Shown: positions 42,587 through 52,324, counted from the first letter of the stretch. The stretch is DNA of 64,000 nucleotides from Ancylobacter radicis (GCF_018449475.1 NZ_JAHCQH010000014.1:518704-582703), one strand, 5' to 3'. The notes: generated by a model not told the origin, from the sequence alone. Translations and numbers: made by a program.

Positions 42587-43369
42587 TCAGTCGGGGGCGA
42601 CCGCGGTGGCGACGCCGGCGGGCACGATGTGAACGACCCGGTATCCCTTCTCCCGCAAAGCGGCGAGGAAAGCGGGAATCATCTTCGCGGTCTGCGCACG
42701 GGTGTCGTGGAACAGAATCATGCCCCGACTCTGGTGATCAAGCCGCGCCATCACGAGTTCCAGTTGTTGCTCCGGCGTCATCGGGTTCCAGTCCCCCGCC
42801 CAGAGATCCGCCCCGAAGACGCCGACGCCGCGCTTGGCGAGATAGTCCAGCAGTTCCGGCGACGATCCGAAGCCTGGGAAGCGGAAGAACGGCACACGCG
42901 GATGCGGGCCCGCCGCGCCATAGGCGGCACGGTCGACCGACGCGAAACCCTTCTCGATGTCGGCAACCGCCTTGTCGAAGGGCATATCCGCCAATGTCAT
43001 CGGGTGAGTCTGGCTGTGATGGCCAACCGTATGCCCCTCGGCGATGATCCTGCGCACCATGTCGGGATGCGCCGCGGCGGCACGGCCGACGAGGAAGAAC
43101 GTCGCACGGACGCATTCCTTGGCGAGGGCGCGCAGCACGGTCTCGGTCGTACCGGGATGCGGGCCGTCATCGAATGTGAGAACGACCTCGCCATCGGCAA
43201 GGTCGAGCGTTTCCGGGAAATGCTTGGTGCCGACCTTCAGGCCCGCCGCCTGCACCTCCATGACGCGCGAAGTGCCCAGCCGCCCCTCACAAGGGGACGC
43301 GGCACGCGCCGGAGAGACGGTCGCGGCAAGGAGGGACGCCAGCAGGGCGGCCCGGACGAGGCGGCTCAT
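42587..43369 (-). CDS. Secreted polysaccharide deacetylase (NodB-like)
   Basis: A 260-residue carbohydrate esterase-4 family protein with a signal peptide (VRAALLASLLAATVSPARA). LTFDDGPHPGTTE holds the catalytic Asp-Asp, HSQTHP the metal-binding histidines, FFRFPGFGSS the catalytic Arg/Pro region, and ILFHD the late His. It likely removes acetyl groups from a cell-surface polysaccharide or peptidoglycan. The sugar transferase gene upstream on the same strand suggests a polysaccharide target, though the gap is about 75 bp. Confidence 0.93.
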   Translation of the reverse strand: MSRLVRAALLASLLAATVSPARAASPCEGRLGTSRVMEVQAAGLKVGTKHFPETLDLADGEVVLTFDDGPHPGTTETVLRALAKECVRATFFLVGRAAAAHPDMVRRIIAEGHTVGHHSQTHPMTLADMPFDKAVADIEKGFASVDRAAYGAAGPHPRVPFFRFPGFGSSPELLDYLAKRGVGVFGADLWAGDWNPMTPEQQLELVMARLDHQSRGMILFHDTRAQTAKMIPAFLAALREKGYRVVHIVPAGVATAVAPD

Positions 43370-43445
43370 GGCGAGCTCCGGCGCAATGATGATCCCGCCT
43401 AGCTAGCCTGCCGGTCCACGCCCCGCCAGAGCGCCGGCGCCACAC

Positions 43446-44879
43446 TCAGTAGGCGTTATGATGGATCGCTACCTTCAACGTCATGAACAGGATCTTGATG
43501 TCCAGCCAGAGCGACCAGCCATTGATATATTCGAGATCAGCGGCGACGCGCTTCTCGATATCGATCCGGCTGTGCGTGGCCCCCCGATAGCCCCGTACCT
43601 GCGCGAGCCCGGTCACGCCCGGCTTCATCGTGTGCCGGCTCCAGTAATCGGGAATCAGCTCCCAGAACAACGCCCCCTCGGCGCGCGAGCCCAGTGCATG
43701 GGGGCGCGGACCGACCAGACTCATGTCGCCATTGAGCACGTTGAACAGTTGCGGCAGTTCATCGAGGCTGGTGCGGCGCAGGAAATTGCCGATGCGGGTG
43801 ATCCGCGCATCGCCTCGGGAGGCCGAGATGTTGCCCGAATTATCCGACAGGTCGTTCCGCATGGTCCGCAGCTTGAAGCAGCGATAGGTACGGTTGTTGC
43901 GGCCGACGCGCTCCTGCACGAAGAAGGCGGGACCCGGCGAATCCAGCTTAACCAGAATCGCGCAAATCGCGATCACCGGCCCGACCACCAGCAGCATGGC
44001 GCCGGTTACGGCGAGATCGAAACCTCGCTTGAGCAGCCGCTCGCCCAGATTGAGCGGACCGCGCGAGATCACCAGCGTCGGGTGGTTCTGCCAGTGCGAC
44101 AAGGCCAACGGCTGCACGTCACCGAGGTCGGCCACGATCTCCGCATCGAGGCCACTGAGACGCATGGCCTCGGCCCATTTCAGCCGCTCCTCCGAATCGG
44201 CGAACGACAGAACGACGCGATCGGCATCGCGAACCGTGCGGCTCACACGGTCGAAAAACTTGGGATCGCTGAGGGCGGGGACAATGTTGTGCTTCCGGAC
44301 ATTGACCATCATGGTCATCATGTTGCCGGTTCGCCGCTCCATGCCGACACCGTCCGTCAGCACCACGATACGCGGCTCGACGATCGAGAACAGGAACCGG
44401 CGTATCATGCTGACGCCCATGGCTCGCACCAGGACGAGCAACACAGATCCCAGCAGCAATGTATAGCCGACCTCAAGTCGCGAGAGTTCGGCGCTTACCT
44501 TGAGCGCGAAGGTCACGCTGAAGCTGATCGCGGCGGCGATGATAAGGGCGGCCAGCGCCCTCAGGATGGAGCGGCTGAAGGAACGCAGCGCCCGCATGTC
44601 ATAGGCCCGAAGGGCAATCGCCGCGAGAAGATAGGACGGCGCGAGCAGCGCCAGCGTCTGGTCCCAGTTACTCGGCGACAACTCGCCGTGCCGAAGGGCG
44701 CCCGCGAGAATGCCGGCCACACCGATGGTCGCCAGGTCGATGACGGCGGCCCCGACGATCAGGCTCAGCCGCACAAGGTTCCTGTGACGCCCCAGCCCTC
44801 CCCGCGACCGAAGACGCTCCTTGCGTCCTTCACTCGCGGCACTTTCGGACAATTCGTAATAGATCCCGATTTCGCCCAT
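43446..44879 (-). CDS. Polyprenyl-phosphate sugar phosphotransferase (WbaP/ExoY type)
   Basis: A 477-residue membrane protein. Four hydrophobic helices (about 35-165) precede a degenerate nucleotide-binding-like cytosolic domain and a C-terminal sugar-phosphate transferase domain (about 275-477): [15 protein letters not shown] re-entrant helix, [17 protein letters not shown], and [22 protein letters not shown] with the DE active site. It would start an exopolysaccharide or O-antigen repeat unit on undecaprenyl phosphate. No other polysaccharide assembly genes are in the window. ATG at 44879 is preferred to one 63 nt upstream. Confidence 0.92.
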   Translation of the reverse strand: MGEIGIYYELSESAASEGRKERLRSRGGLGRHRNLVRLSLIVGAAVIDLATIGVAGILAGALRHGELSPSNWDQTLALLAPSYLLAAIALRAYDMRALRSFSRSILRALAALIIAAAISFSVTFALKVSAELSRLEVGYTLLLGSVLLVLVRAMGVSMIRRFLFSIVEPRIVVLTDGVGMERRTGNMMTMMVNVRKHNIVPALSDPKFFDRVSRTVRDADRVVLSFADSEERLKWAEAMRLSGLDAEIVADLGDVQPLALSHWQNHPTLVISRGPLNLGERLLKRGFDLAVTGAMLLVVGPVIAICAILVKLDSPGPAFFVQERVGRNNRTYRCFKLRTMRNDLSDNSGNISASRGDARITRIGNFLRRTSLDELPQLFNVLNGDMSLVGPRPHALGSRAEGALFWELIPDYWSRHTMKPGVTGLAQVRGYRGATHSRIDIEKRVAADLEYINGWSLWLDIKILFMTLKVAIHHNAY

Positions 44880-45110
44880 AGAAGACTGTCCCCCAACAGT
44901 CAGAGGGGCATGGCGGGAACGCGCTCTCCACAAGAGCCGCACCGCACGTTCGCCAGATCGCCCCGCAATGGCGACCCGTCGATCCCTCTTGCAACCTCGC
45001 CGACACCTCGGTACCGGCTACTTATAATTTGCAACTAATGACGTAGGTACAAGCTATAAACATACCACGGACATGGGGGATGCGGTCGAAACGGAGTCGA
45101 TCCGGCACTT

Positions 45111-45156
45111 CGTCATGCAGCGTTGCACAAGTGACACGCTGCGACGCAACATGACG
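45111..45156. other. Structured, AT-rich upstream region of sugar-transferase gene
   Basis: CGTCATGCAGCG (45111-45122) can pair with CGCTG (45137-45141) and CATGACG (45150-45156), leaving an 8-nt bulge on one arm. Next to it (about 45020-45065) is an AT-rich tract with TATAA-like hexamers (TTATAA at 45023). The 295-bp gap probably holds the promoter of the sugar transferase gene; no clear -35/-10 pair is seen. Confidence 0.4.
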
Positions 45157-45174
45157 GCGCTGGGCCCGTCCAAC

Positions 45175-46254
45175 TCAGGCCTCGGGCGCCTCGGCGATGG
45201 GGTCGTATTGAGTCGCGTCGAAACCGAGCACGTTCCAGCTTTGCTGCATATGCGGCGGCAGTGGCGCTGAGACATCGATCAATTTGTCTCCCCGCGGATG
45301 CGGGATGACGAGCCGGCGCGCCAGAAGATGCAGACGGTTTTGCAACCCGCCCGGCAAAGGCCAGTTCTCGATGTCGAAATATTTCGGATCGCCGACAATG
45401 GGGTGACCGATATGCGCCGCATGGGCACGCAACTGATGCGTTCGGCCAGTGACGGGCTTCAGTGAGAGCCAGGCCATCTTCTGCGCCGCATGATCGACGA
45501 CCGCATAATAGGAGATGGCATGGCTGGCCTCATCGTCGCCATGCCGCGCGACACGCATGCGTTCGGCGGCTTCATCCTTGGCGAGATAGGTCGAGATACG
45601 CCCCTGCGCCGGGCGCGGCACGCCAGGCACCAGTGCCCAATAGACCTTGCGGGCCGAACGGGACCGGAACGTCTTGGCCAGCGTGGAGGCCGCCAGACGC
45701 GACTTGGCCACCAGCAGGATGCCCGAGGTATCCTTGTCGATGCGGTGGACAAGGCGCGGCTTCTGCCCGTCATCGCCGCGCAGCGACTCCAGCATGCCGT
45801 CGACATGGCGGTAGGTCCCCGAGCCGCCCTGAACGGCGAGGCCGAACGGCTTGTTGAGCACGAGAACGTCGCGGTCCTCATAGAGCATCATCTGCCGGAG
45901 CGCGGTGGCGTCCTTGTCGTCGGCGCTCGCACGCTTGACCGCAGGTGCGGCGACCTCTGCCGGATCGCGTTCGGCGGCCGGCGGGCGCTCCCGCACGATC
46001 GGCTTGCCCTCCAGCGCATCCAGATAATCGGCGGCGGAGAGTTTGGGTTTTTCTTCCAGCGGGGGTATGCGCACGGCCTGGCCGGCCGCCAGACGGCTAT
46101 TGGTCTTTGCCCTCCCGCCATCGACACGAACCTGCCCGCTCCGCAGCAGCTTCTGCAGATGCCCGAACGACAGATCGGGAAAATGCGTCTTGAACCAGCG
46201 GTCGAGCCGCATTCCCTCTTCGTCGCGGTCGACGACGCGTGTTTCTACGGCCAT
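45175..46254 (-). CDS. RluC-family 23S rRNA pseudouridine synthase
   Basis: A 359-residue RsuA/RluA-type enzyme. An N-terminal S4 domain (MRLDRWFKTHFPDLSFGHLQ) precedes the catalytic domain, whose HRIDKDTSGILLVAKS block carries the catalytic Asp. The later LKPVTGRTHQLRAHAAHIGHPI is also family-typical. RluC converts three uridines of 23S rRNA; assignment to RluC rather than RluD is by general resemblance. It is followed in the same direction by the sugar transferase gene. Confidence 0.9.
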   Translation of the reverse strand: MAVETRVVDRDEEGMRLDRWFKTHFPDLSFGHLQKLLRSGQVRVDGGRAKTNSRLAAGQAVRIPPLEEKPKLSAADYLDALEGKPIVRERPPAAERDPAEVAAPAVKRASADDKDATALRQMMLYEDRDVLVLNKPFGLAVQGGSGTYRHVDGMLESLRGDDGQKPRLVHRIDKDTSGILLVAKSRLAASTLAKTFRSRSARKVYWALVPGVPRPAQGRISTYLAKDEAAERMRVARHGDDEASHAISYYAVVDHAAQKMAWLSLKPVTGRTHQLRAHAAHIGHPIVGDPKYFDIENWPLPGGLQNRLHLLARRLVIPHPRGDKLIDVSAPLPPHMQQSWNVLGFDATQYDPIAEAPEA

Positions 46255-46302
46255 ATGGAAAATTCTCCTCGCCCCAGCACATAGCCGAGACGGGGCCCGC
46301 CG

Positions 46303-46686
46303 TCACGCGAGAGAGCGCATGAGCGCCAAGCCAGCGAACACGGCGAGCAGCGAGAGGAGGACCGATCCGCCGACATAGACCGCCGCAAGACCCAGTTCCC
46401 CGCGCTCTACCAGCATCGCCGTATCGAGCGAGAAGGAGGAGAAGGTGGTGAAGCCGCCGAGAAAGCCGGTGATGATGAATATCTTGGCGTGAAGCGACCA
46501 GGCCTCCCCGGCACGGAAGGTCAACCAACCGGCAATCACGCCGATCAGGAACGAGCCGACGACATTGATCGCCATGGTGCCGATTGGAAAATGCGCCCCG
46601 AACAGGCGCATGGCCATCAGGTTGACCGCGTTGCGCAGCACGCCGCCCATGCCCGCACCGATGAAGATCATGATCGCCGAATTCAT
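46303..46686 (-). CDS. crcB: Fluoride channel CrcB/Fluc
   Basis: A 127-residue four-helix protein that dimerises to export fluoride. IGAGMGGVLRNAVNLMAM, FPIGTMAINVVGSFLIGV with the conserved Asn, and GFLGGFTTFSSFSLDTAML with the phenylalanine-box region are all present. No fluoride riboswitch is seen in the short gap upstream. It is in line with rarA and rluC on the same strand. Confidence 0.95.
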   Translation of the reverse strand: MNSAIMIFIGAGMGGVLRNAVNLMAMRLFGAHFPIGTMAINVVGSFLIGVIAGWLTFRAGEAWSLHAKIFIITGFLGGFTTFSSFSLDTAMLVERGELGLAAVYVGGSVLLSLLAVFAGLALMRSLA

Positions 46687-46705
46687 GCCGCCCGCCTTGT
46701 CGCCT

Positions 46706-48022
46706 CTACCGCCCCTGACGCTCCGCCCGCAGCCGTGCCCAATATTCCAGTCGCTTTTTCACCTCGCGCTCGAAGCCGCGCTCATTGGGGGCGTAGAAAT
46801 CGGGTCGCCGGTCGCCGGAAAGATCGTCGGGAAAGAACTCCTGCCCAGCATAAGCGTCCGGGAAGTCATGATCGTAACGGTAGCCGGCGTGGTAGCCGAG
46901 ATCCTTCATCAGTTTGGTCGGTGCGTTCAGGATGGATTTGGGCGGCGCGAGCGACCCCGTTTTTTGCGCCAGTGCCATGGCGGCGTTGAAGGCGGAATAG
47001 GCAGCGTTCGATTTGGGAGCGGTGGCGACATAGGCGATGGCCTGCGCAAGGAAAAGCCGCCCCTCCGGCCAGCCGACGCGGTCAAAGGCGGTCCAGGCAG
47101 CGACCACCATGGGCATCGCCTGTGGATCGGCCATGCCGACATCCTCCGACGCCGCACAGCACAGGCGGCGGAACACCGTGCCGGGGTCCTCGCCGCCGAC
47201 GATCATGCGCGCGGCCCAGTACATGGCCGCGTTCACATCCGAGCCGCGCAGGCTCTTATGGAAGCAGCTCAGCAGGTTGTAATGCTCGTCCTGCCCCTTG
47301 TCGTAGATCGGCGCACGCTTCTGCACCGTCTCGGCCAAAGCCGCGACATCGAGGTCCGACCCATCCGGCAGGCCGAGAAGTTCCTCAACCAGCCCGAGAA
47401 GATAGCGCCCATCGCCATCCGCCATGCCGGCGAGCGCCGAACGCGCCTCCGGCTGGAGCGGCAGGCGCCGCCCCTCCAGCGTCTCCGCGCGCTGGAGCAA
47501 GCCTTCAATGGCCGCTCCATCCAGCGCCTTGAACACCAGGACGCGGGCACGCGACAACAGCGCCGCGTTGAGTTCAAAGGATGGGTTCTCCGTGGTGGCG
47601 CCGATCAAGGTGATCGTGCCGTCCTCCATCACGGGCAGGAAACTGTCTTGCTGTGCCCGGTTGAAGCGATGAATTTCGTCGACAAAGAGCAGCGTCCCCT
47701 GCCCCACGGCGCGCCGTCCGCGGGCCGCCTCGAACACCTTCTTCAATTCCGCGACGCCGGTGAAGATGGCGGAGATCTGCTCGAAATGCAGTTCGGTCTC
47801 GCGGGCGAGCAGCCGCGCCACCGTCGTTTTGCCGGTTCCCGGTGGGCCCCAGAAGATCAGCGAGCCGAAGGAGCGCCCGCCTGTGAGGCGGGTGAGGATG
47901 CCTTCCGGTCCGGTCAGATGTTCCTGACCGACCACTTCGGAGAGACGCTGCGGGCGCAGCCGGTCGGCCAGCGGGCGTGGGACCGAGGCCTCAAGCCCCC
48001 CTGTCGTGAAAAGATCGCTCAA
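46706..48022 (-). CDS. rarA: Replication-associated recombination protein RarA (MgsA)
   Basis: A 438-residue AAA+ clamp-loader-like ATPase acting at stalled forks. RPLADRLRPQRLSEVVGQEHL opens it; Walker A is GPPGTGKTTVARL, Walker B LLFVDEIHRFN, and ATTENPSFELN is sensor 1. The C-terminal RarA domain holds RMIVGGEDPGTVFRRL. The start is TTG at 48022, 8 nt after the HtrA stop, with GAGGCGG upstream. Confidence 0.94.
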   Translation of the reverse strand: MSDLFTTGGLEASVPRPLADRLRPQRLSEVVGQEHLTGPEGILTRLTGGRSFGSLIFWGPPGTGKTTVARLLARETELHFEQISAIFTGVAELKKVFEAARGRRAVGQGTLLFVDEIHRFNRAQQDSFLPVMEDGTITLIGATTENPSFELNAALLSRARVLVFKALDGAAIEGLLQRAETLEGRRLPLQPEARSALAGMADGDGRYLLGLVEELLGLPDGSDLDVAALAETVQKRAPIYDKGQDEHYNLLSCFHKSLRGSDVNAAMYWAARMIVGGEDPGTVFRRLCCAASEDVGMADPQAMPMVVAAWTAFDRVGWPEGRLFLAQAIAYVATAPKSNAAYSAFNAAMALAQKTGSLAPPKSILNAPTKLMKDLGYHAGYRYDHDFPDAYAGQEFFPDDLSGDRRPDFYAPNERGFEREVKKRLEYWARLRAERQGR

Positions 48023-48029
48023 GACCGCC

Positions 48030-49499
48030 TCAACCGGGCAGCATGGCGGTGAGCGTCCGCCCCCCGCGCTGAAGCGTAATGCGCCACACCCGCGCCGGCT
48101 GGCCGGTGACGCGTACCAGATCGGCCGTGCGCTCTATCTTGACCCCGTTCACCTCAAGGATCACGTCGCCCACCTTCATATTGGTCATGTCGGCCGGCGA
48201 GCCCTCCACTACGGCGATCACCACAACACCGTTCTCGGCCTCGATCGTGCGAAGCTCCTCGGCAACCGCCGGCGAGAGGTTGACGACAGTGGCACCCCCG
48301 AGCGGCGAGCGGTTCGTCACCGTCACCTCCTCACGCGGCGTGCTCTCAGGCGCCGGCAGAAGGGGGATGGCGAGCGCCAGCGGCTTGCCCTGCCGAATGA
48401 CCGAGAGTTGCACGCTGCCGCTGAGCGGGCGCGTGGCGAAGCGGTAGCCGAACGCGTCGGGATCATCCACCTCCTGCCCGGCCACGCCGACGATCAGATC
48501 GCCGACACGCAACCCGCCCTTCTCCGCCGGGCTGCCCGGCCGCACGGTCTGAACCAGCGAACCGACCGGGCGCGGCAGATCGAGACTGTCGGCAATGTCC
48601 TGCGTGACCGATTGGAGGGTCGCGCCGAGCCAGGGACGTCGCACCGAATTGCCGCCGCTCAGCGCCGATTCGAGCACCACGCGAACCATGTCGGCGGGAA
48701 TCGCGAAGCCGATCCCCTGCGAGCCGCCGGAGCGCGAGAAGATCGCGGTGTTGATGCCAACCACCCGGCCGGCGCCATCCACCAGCGCACCGCCGGAATT
48801 ACCCGGATTGATCGCCGCATCGGTCTGGATGAAGAACTGATAATCGGTAATGCCCACCTGCGTGCGGGCGAGCGCCGAGACGATGCCCTGCGTCACCGTC
48901 TGCCCGACACCAAACGGATTGCCGATGGCGAGCACGATGTCGCCGACCTGAAGGTCGTCCGATGAGCCGAGCACCACGGAGGGGAAAGCCCCCTTCCCGC
49001 CCTTGAGCTTGAGCACGGCGAGATCGGTGCGCGGATCACGCAGCAGGACCTCGGCGTCGAACTCCCGCTTGTCGGCCAGCGAGACGCGGATCTCGTCAGC
49101 CCCTTCGATGACGTGGTTGTTGGTCACCATGAGCCCGGATGGGTCGACGATCACGCCAGAACCCAGCGCACGCTGGATGCGCTCATTGGGCCCGCCAAAG
49201 CCGGGGCCCTGCGGTCCGCCGAAGAATCGCCGGAAGAAGGGATCCTCCAGCAGCGAAGGCCCGCGCCGCGCGGGCATGGCACGCATGGCGTAGACATTGA
49301 CGATTGCCGGCGCCGTTCTGGCCACAACAGGCGCGAAGCTGAGCCCGATTTCGGCCCGGGAGGCGGGCACGCGCGGCTCGATCGGCATTGGCATGGGTGT
49401 CGCCAACGGTGCCTGAACCGTCGTCGTCTGCGCCTGGAGCGGCGCGGCGCAGGCGACAAGGGCGAGAGCGGCGGCAAAGACGGGGGTGAAGCGCATCAT
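48030..49499 (-). CDS. HtrA/DegP-type periplasmic serine protease
   Basis: A 489-residue S1C protease with two PDZ domains. The catalytic triad is His in MVTNNHVIEGADE, Asp in DPRTDLAVLKLK and Ser in NPGNSGGALVD. A signal sequence (FTPVFAAALALVACAAPLQA) contains LVAC, so it may be a lipoprotein, or be cleaved later at LQA. PDZ-1 and PDZ-2 cover about 290-380 and 400-489. It degrades misfolded envelope proteins. A Met one codon later (49496) is also possible; a longer upstream frame runs through the rplQ terminator and is rejected. Confidence 0.94.
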   Translation of the reverse strand: MMRFTPVFAAALALVACAAPLQAQTTTVQAPLATPMPMPIEPRVPASRAEIGLSFAPVVARTAPAIVNVYAMRAMPARRGPSLLEDPFFRRFFGGPQGPGFGGPNERIQRALGSGVIVDPSGLMVTNNHVIEGADEIRVSLADKREFDAEVLLRDPRTDLAVLKLKGGKGAFPSVVLGSSDDLQVGDIVLAIGNPFGVGQTVTQGIVSALARTQVGITDYQFFIQTDAAINPGNSGGALVDGAGRVVGINTAIFSRSGGSQGIGFAIPADMVRVVLESALSGGNSVRRPWLGATLQSVTQDIADSLDLPRPVGSLVQTVRPGSPAEKGGLRVGDLIVGVAGQEVDDPDAFGYRFATRPLSGSVQLSVIRQGKPLALAIPLLPAPESTPREEVTVTNRSPLGGATVVNLSPAVAEELRTIEAENGVVVIAVVEGSPADMTNMKVGDVILEVNGVKIERTADLVRVTGQPARVWRITLQRGGRTLTAMLPG

Positions 49500-49560
49500 G
49501 AACGAGATATAGACCTCGCCGCGCGGCGGAAAAAGGGAAAGCCTGCGGCACTCCGCCGCC

Positions 49561-49588
49561 AAAAAGAAAAGGGCGGCCGAAGCCGCCC
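49561..49588 (-). terminator. Terminator of rplQ / alpha operon
   Basis: GGGCGGC (49571-49577) and GCCGCCC (49582-49588) flank a UUCG tetraloop on the minus strand, followed by TTTTCTTTTT. It lies about 30 bp past the rplQ stop and ends the ribosomal cluster. Confidence 0.92.
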
Positions 49589-49617
49589 CGATCTTCATGT
49601 CAATTCGGCTACCGGGC

Positions 49618-50046
49618 TCACGCCGCGGCGGTTTCCTCGGCCTTGGCGGCCTCGTGGCGGGCGAGATCAGCGGCGCCCTTGGCGCTCTCGTCGCGATCCA
49701 CCAGCTCGATCACGGCGACCGGAGCCGAATCACCATGGCGGTAACCCGCCTTGATGATGCGGATATAGCCGCCATTGCGCTCCTTGTAGCGCGGGCCAAG
49801 CACGTCGAAGAGCTTGCGCACGACGACGACGTCACGGATGTCGGCAATCGCCTGACGGCGGGCATGAAGGCCGCCGCGCTTGCCGAGGGTGATCAGCTTC
49901 TCGACCACCGGGCGAAGATCCTTCGCCTTGGGAAGGGTGGTGACGATCTGCTCATGGGTAAGAAGCGCCTGAGCCATGTTGGCAAACATGGCCTTGCGGT
50001 GCTCTGCGGTCCGGTTGAACCGGCGATGGGCTTTGCCGTGGTTCAT
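49618..50046 (-). CDS. rplQ: 50S ribosomal protein L17
   Basis: A 142-residue protein: [26 protein letters not shown] and [18 protein letters not shown] are the family blocks. The last part (from about 118) is an Ala/Glu-rich extension. It is the last gene of the ribosomal cluster, 73 bp downstream of rpoA, with a strong terminator behind it. Confidence 0.98.
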   Translation of the reverse strand: MNHGKAHRRFNRTAEHRKAMFANMAQALLTHEQIVTTLPKAKDLRPVVEKLITLGKRGGLHARRQAIADIRDVVVVRKLFDVLGPRYKERNGGYIRIIKAGYRHGDSAPVAVIELVDRDESAKGAADLARHEAAKAEETAAA

Positions 50047-50119
50047 GGCGAATATCCTGTCAGACGGCGGCTTTCGAGCCGATAGGTTGATGTGACGGCT
50101 CGAACGCCGCGCTCAGTGC

Positions 50120-51136
50120 TCAGTAGTGATCTTCGAACCGCTTGGCGAGATCCTCGATGTTCTCCGGCGGCCAGCCCGGCACTTCCATGCCGAGATGCAG
50201 GCCCATGCTGGCGAGCACTTCCTTGATCTCGTTCAGCGACTTGCGGCCGAAGTTCGGGGTACGGAGCATCTCCGCCTCGGTCTTCTGGATCAGGTCGCCG
50301 ATATAGACGATGTTATCGTTCTTCAGGCAGTTCGCGGAGCGGACGGACAGTTCGAGCTCGTCCACCTTCTTCAGCAGCGCCGGGTTGAAGGGCAGCTCCT
50401 GCATCGCGGGGCTCTCGGCCTCGCGCTTGGGCTCTTCGAAGTTCACGAAGATCTCAAGCTGATCCTGAAGGATGCGGGCGGCGTAGGCCAGCGCGTCCTC
50501 GGGAGCGATCGAACCATTGGTCTCGATCGTCATGGTCAGCTTGTCATAGTCGAGGATCTGCCCTTCACGGGTGTTCTCGACCTTGTACGACACCTTCTTG
50601 ACCGGCGAGTAGAGGCTGTCGACCGGGATGAGACCGATCGGAGCATCTTCCGGACGGTTGCGATCGGCGGCCACGTAGCCCTTGCCGGTGTCGACCGTGA
50701 ACTCCATGCGCATCTCGGCGCCATCGTCCAGCGTGCACAGAACCAGTTCGGGGTTCAACACCTGCACGTCGCCGACGGTCTGGATGTCCCCGGCGGTAAC
50801 AACGCCGGGCCCCTGCCGCTTCACCACCATGCGCTTCGGGCCATCGCCGGCCATCTTGATGGCGATGTCCTTGATGTTGAGCACGATGTCCGTCACGTCC
50901 TCGCGCACGCCCGGAATCGAGGAGAACTCATGGAGAACGCCATCGATATGCACGGAGGTGACAGCGGCACCCTGCAGCGAAGAGAGCAGGATACGGCGCA
51001 GCGCGTTGCCGAGCGTCAGGCCGAAGCCCCGCTCAAGCGGCTCGGCGACCACGGTCGCAAGGCGCTTCGGATCGCTGCCGACCGAAACTTCGAGCTTCTC
51101 AGGCTTGATCAGCTCTTGCCAGTTCTTCTGAATCAC
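50120..51136 (-). CDS. rpoA: DNA-directed RNA polymerase subunit alpha
   Basis: A 338-residue subunit that assembles beta and beta' and whose C-terminal domain binds UP elements and activators. The N-domain includes [27 protein letters not shown]; the alpha-CTD includes [26 protein letters not shown] and [18 protein letters not shown]. It starts with GTG at 51136. Confidence 0.98.
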   Translation of the reverse strand: MIQKNWQELIKPEKLEVSVGSDPKRLATVVAEPLERGFGLTLGNALRRILLSSLQGAAVTSVHIDGVLHEFSSIPGVREDVTDIVLNIKDIAIKMAGDGPKRMVVKRQGPGVVTAGDIQTVGDVQVLNPELVLCTLDDGAEMRMEFTVDTGKGYVAADRNRPEDAPIGLIPVDSLYSPVKKVSYKVENTREGQILDYDKLTMTIETNGSIAPEDALAYAARILQDQLEIFVNFEEPKREAESPAMQELPFNPALLKKVDELELSVRSANCLKNDNIVYIGDLIQKTEAEMLRTPNFGRKSLNEIKEVLASMGLHLGMEVPGWPPENIEDLAKRFEDHY

Positions 51137-51231
51137 GACGTCACCCTTGCTTTCGACGGCGCCCCGGGCACCCTTCCCGCCGACACCATCCCCGGCCGGT
51201 GCCGGGAGGGAATGCCAAACGCAGCGGCTGT

Positions 51232-51251
51232 GCGGCGCGGTTGCGCGCCGC
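51232..51251. other. Hairpin in the rpsK-rpoA gap
   Basis: GCGGCGCG (51232-51239) and CGCGCCGC (51244-51251) form a perfect 8-bp stem with a 4-nt loop in the 130-bp gap between rpsK and rpoA. No T-tract follows, so it may be a processing or stabilising structure. Confidence 0.4.
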
Positions 51252-51266
51252 CGCAGTTAAACAGCG

Positions 51267-51656
51267 TCAGACGCGCCGACGCTTGCGCGGACGGCAACCA
51301 TTGTGCGGGATCGGGGTCACGTCGCGGATCGACGTCACCGTGAAACCGGCCGCCTGGAAGGCGCGCAGAGCCGACTCACGCCCGGAGCCGGGGCCGCAAA
51401 CCTCGACCTCGATGGTGCGCATGCCGTGCTCGGCAGCCTTGCGGGCGCAATCCTCGGCCGCGACCTGAGCCGCGTACGGGGTCGACTTGCGCGAACCCTT
51501 GAAACCCATGGCACCCGCCGAGGACCACGAAATCGTGTTGCCCTGCGCGTCGGTGATCGTGATCATGGTGTTGTTGAACGACGCATTCACATGTGCGACG
51601 CCGGAGGCGATGTTCTTGCGCTCGCGGCGCTTAACGCGGGTAGCTTCTTTGGCCAT
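51267..51656 (-). CDS. rpsK: 30S ribosomal protein S11
   Basis: A 129-residue protein of the small-subunit platform. [24 protein letters not shown] and the end [19 protein letters not shown] are diagnostic. Between rpsM and rpoA, as in the alpha operon of other bacteria; rpsD is not here. Confidence 0.98.
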   Translation of the reverse strand: MAKEATRVKRRERKNIASGVAHVNASFNNTMITITDAQGNTISWSSAGAMGFKGSRKSTPYAAQVAAEDCARKAAEHGMRTIEVEVCGPGSGRESALRAFQAAGFTVTSIRDVTPIPHNGCRPRKRRRV

Positions 51657-51747
51657 GGACCTCGGATCCTTCAGGCGCGCCCGTTATTCCAGGCGCTCGG
51701 GACAATGTGCAAAACGGAACAGTCGGCCGCGCAGGGCGCCGACGCGG

Positions 51748-51768
51748 AAAGGCGGGCCTAAGCCCGCC
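51748..51768 (-). terminator. Weak terminator/attenuator after rpsM
   Basis: GGCGGGC (51751-51757), loop CTAA, GCCCGCC (51762-51768), then only TTT on the minus strand. It sits directly past the rpsM stop and may only reduce read-through into rpsK. Confidence 0.45.
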
Positions 51769-51771
51769 CCC

Positions 51772-52140
51772 TCACTTCTTCTTGCCGGCGATAGCCTTGG
51801 CCGGACCCTTGCGGGTGCGGGCATTGGTATGGGTACGCTGACCGCGCACCGGCAGGCCACGACGGTGACGCAGGCCGCGATAGCAGCCCAGGTCCATCAG
51901 GCGCTTGATGTTCATCGACACTTCGCGACGCAGATCGCCCTCGACGATGTAGTCGCGGTCGATGGTCTCGCGGATCTGCAGCACTTCCTGGTCGGAAAGC
52001 TGGTTCACGCGACGGTCGAGCGCGATACCGACCTTCTCGACGATGTCGGCGGCATTCTTGGCGCCGATGCCGTGAATGTACTGAAGCGCAATGATGACGC
52101 GCTTGTTGGTCGGAATGTTAACGCCTGCGATACGAGCCAC
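51772..52140 (-). CDS. rpsM: 30S ribosomal protein S13
   Basis: A 122-residue protein: [26 protein letters not shown] and [28 protein letters not shown] are diagnostic. The gene has its own upstream promoter (52282-52310) and a 135-nt leader with a long hairpin, so it opens a separate rpsM-rpsK-rpoA-rplQ unit. Confidence 0.98.
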   Translation of the reverse strand: MARIAGVNIPTNKRVIIALQYIHGIGAKNAADIVEKVGIALDRRVNQLSDQEVLQIRETIDRDYIVEGDLRREVSMNIKRLMDLGCYRGLRHRRGLPVRGQRTHTNARTRKGPAKAIAGKKK

Positions 52141-52225
52141 GACGGCTTCTCCATGTGATCCGGAAGACCGGAATTAATGTGCCCCGCGCCGGTGGAGGCC
52201 GGCCCATGCGGAGATACGCACGAGG

Positions 52226-52259
52226 CCGCGCGACATCACCGAATGATGTCGATGCGCGG
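52226..52259 (-). other. Leader hairpin upstream of rpsM
   Basis: CGACATCA (52231-52238) and TGATGTCG (52244-52251) pair around a CCGAA loop, and outer CCGCG (52226-52230) pairs with CGCGG (52255-52259) across a 3-nt bulge. It lies in the transcribed leader between the rpsM promoter and start. It may serve autogenous control, as the S4-binding alpha leader does in E. coli, but the sequence is not the same. Confidence 0.5.
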
Positions 52260-52281
52260 CACCCGTTTGAGTGAAGCGCGG

Positions 52282-52310
52282 CTCATAGGGCGATTCCGTC
52301 GCCTTGTCAA
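52282..52310 (-). promoter_or_regulatory. Strong promoter upstream of rpsM
   Basis: Read leftwards, a perfect TTGACA (52310-52305), exactly 17 bp, TATGAG (52287-52282). It lies in the 184-bp adk-rpsM gap and would start the alpha operon near 52275. Confidence 0.7.
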
Positions 52311-52324
52311 GCCGCGCGCCTGAT

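Noticed and set aside
43458..45038. 526-codon open frame antisense to the sugar transferase
   Set aside because: Gln/His/Arg-rich, no domain, no start signal; GC-bias artefact.
45054..45275. 73-codon frame upstream of the sugar transferase
   Set aside because: It overlaps the rluC end and the structured gap, with no similarity or ribosome-binding site.
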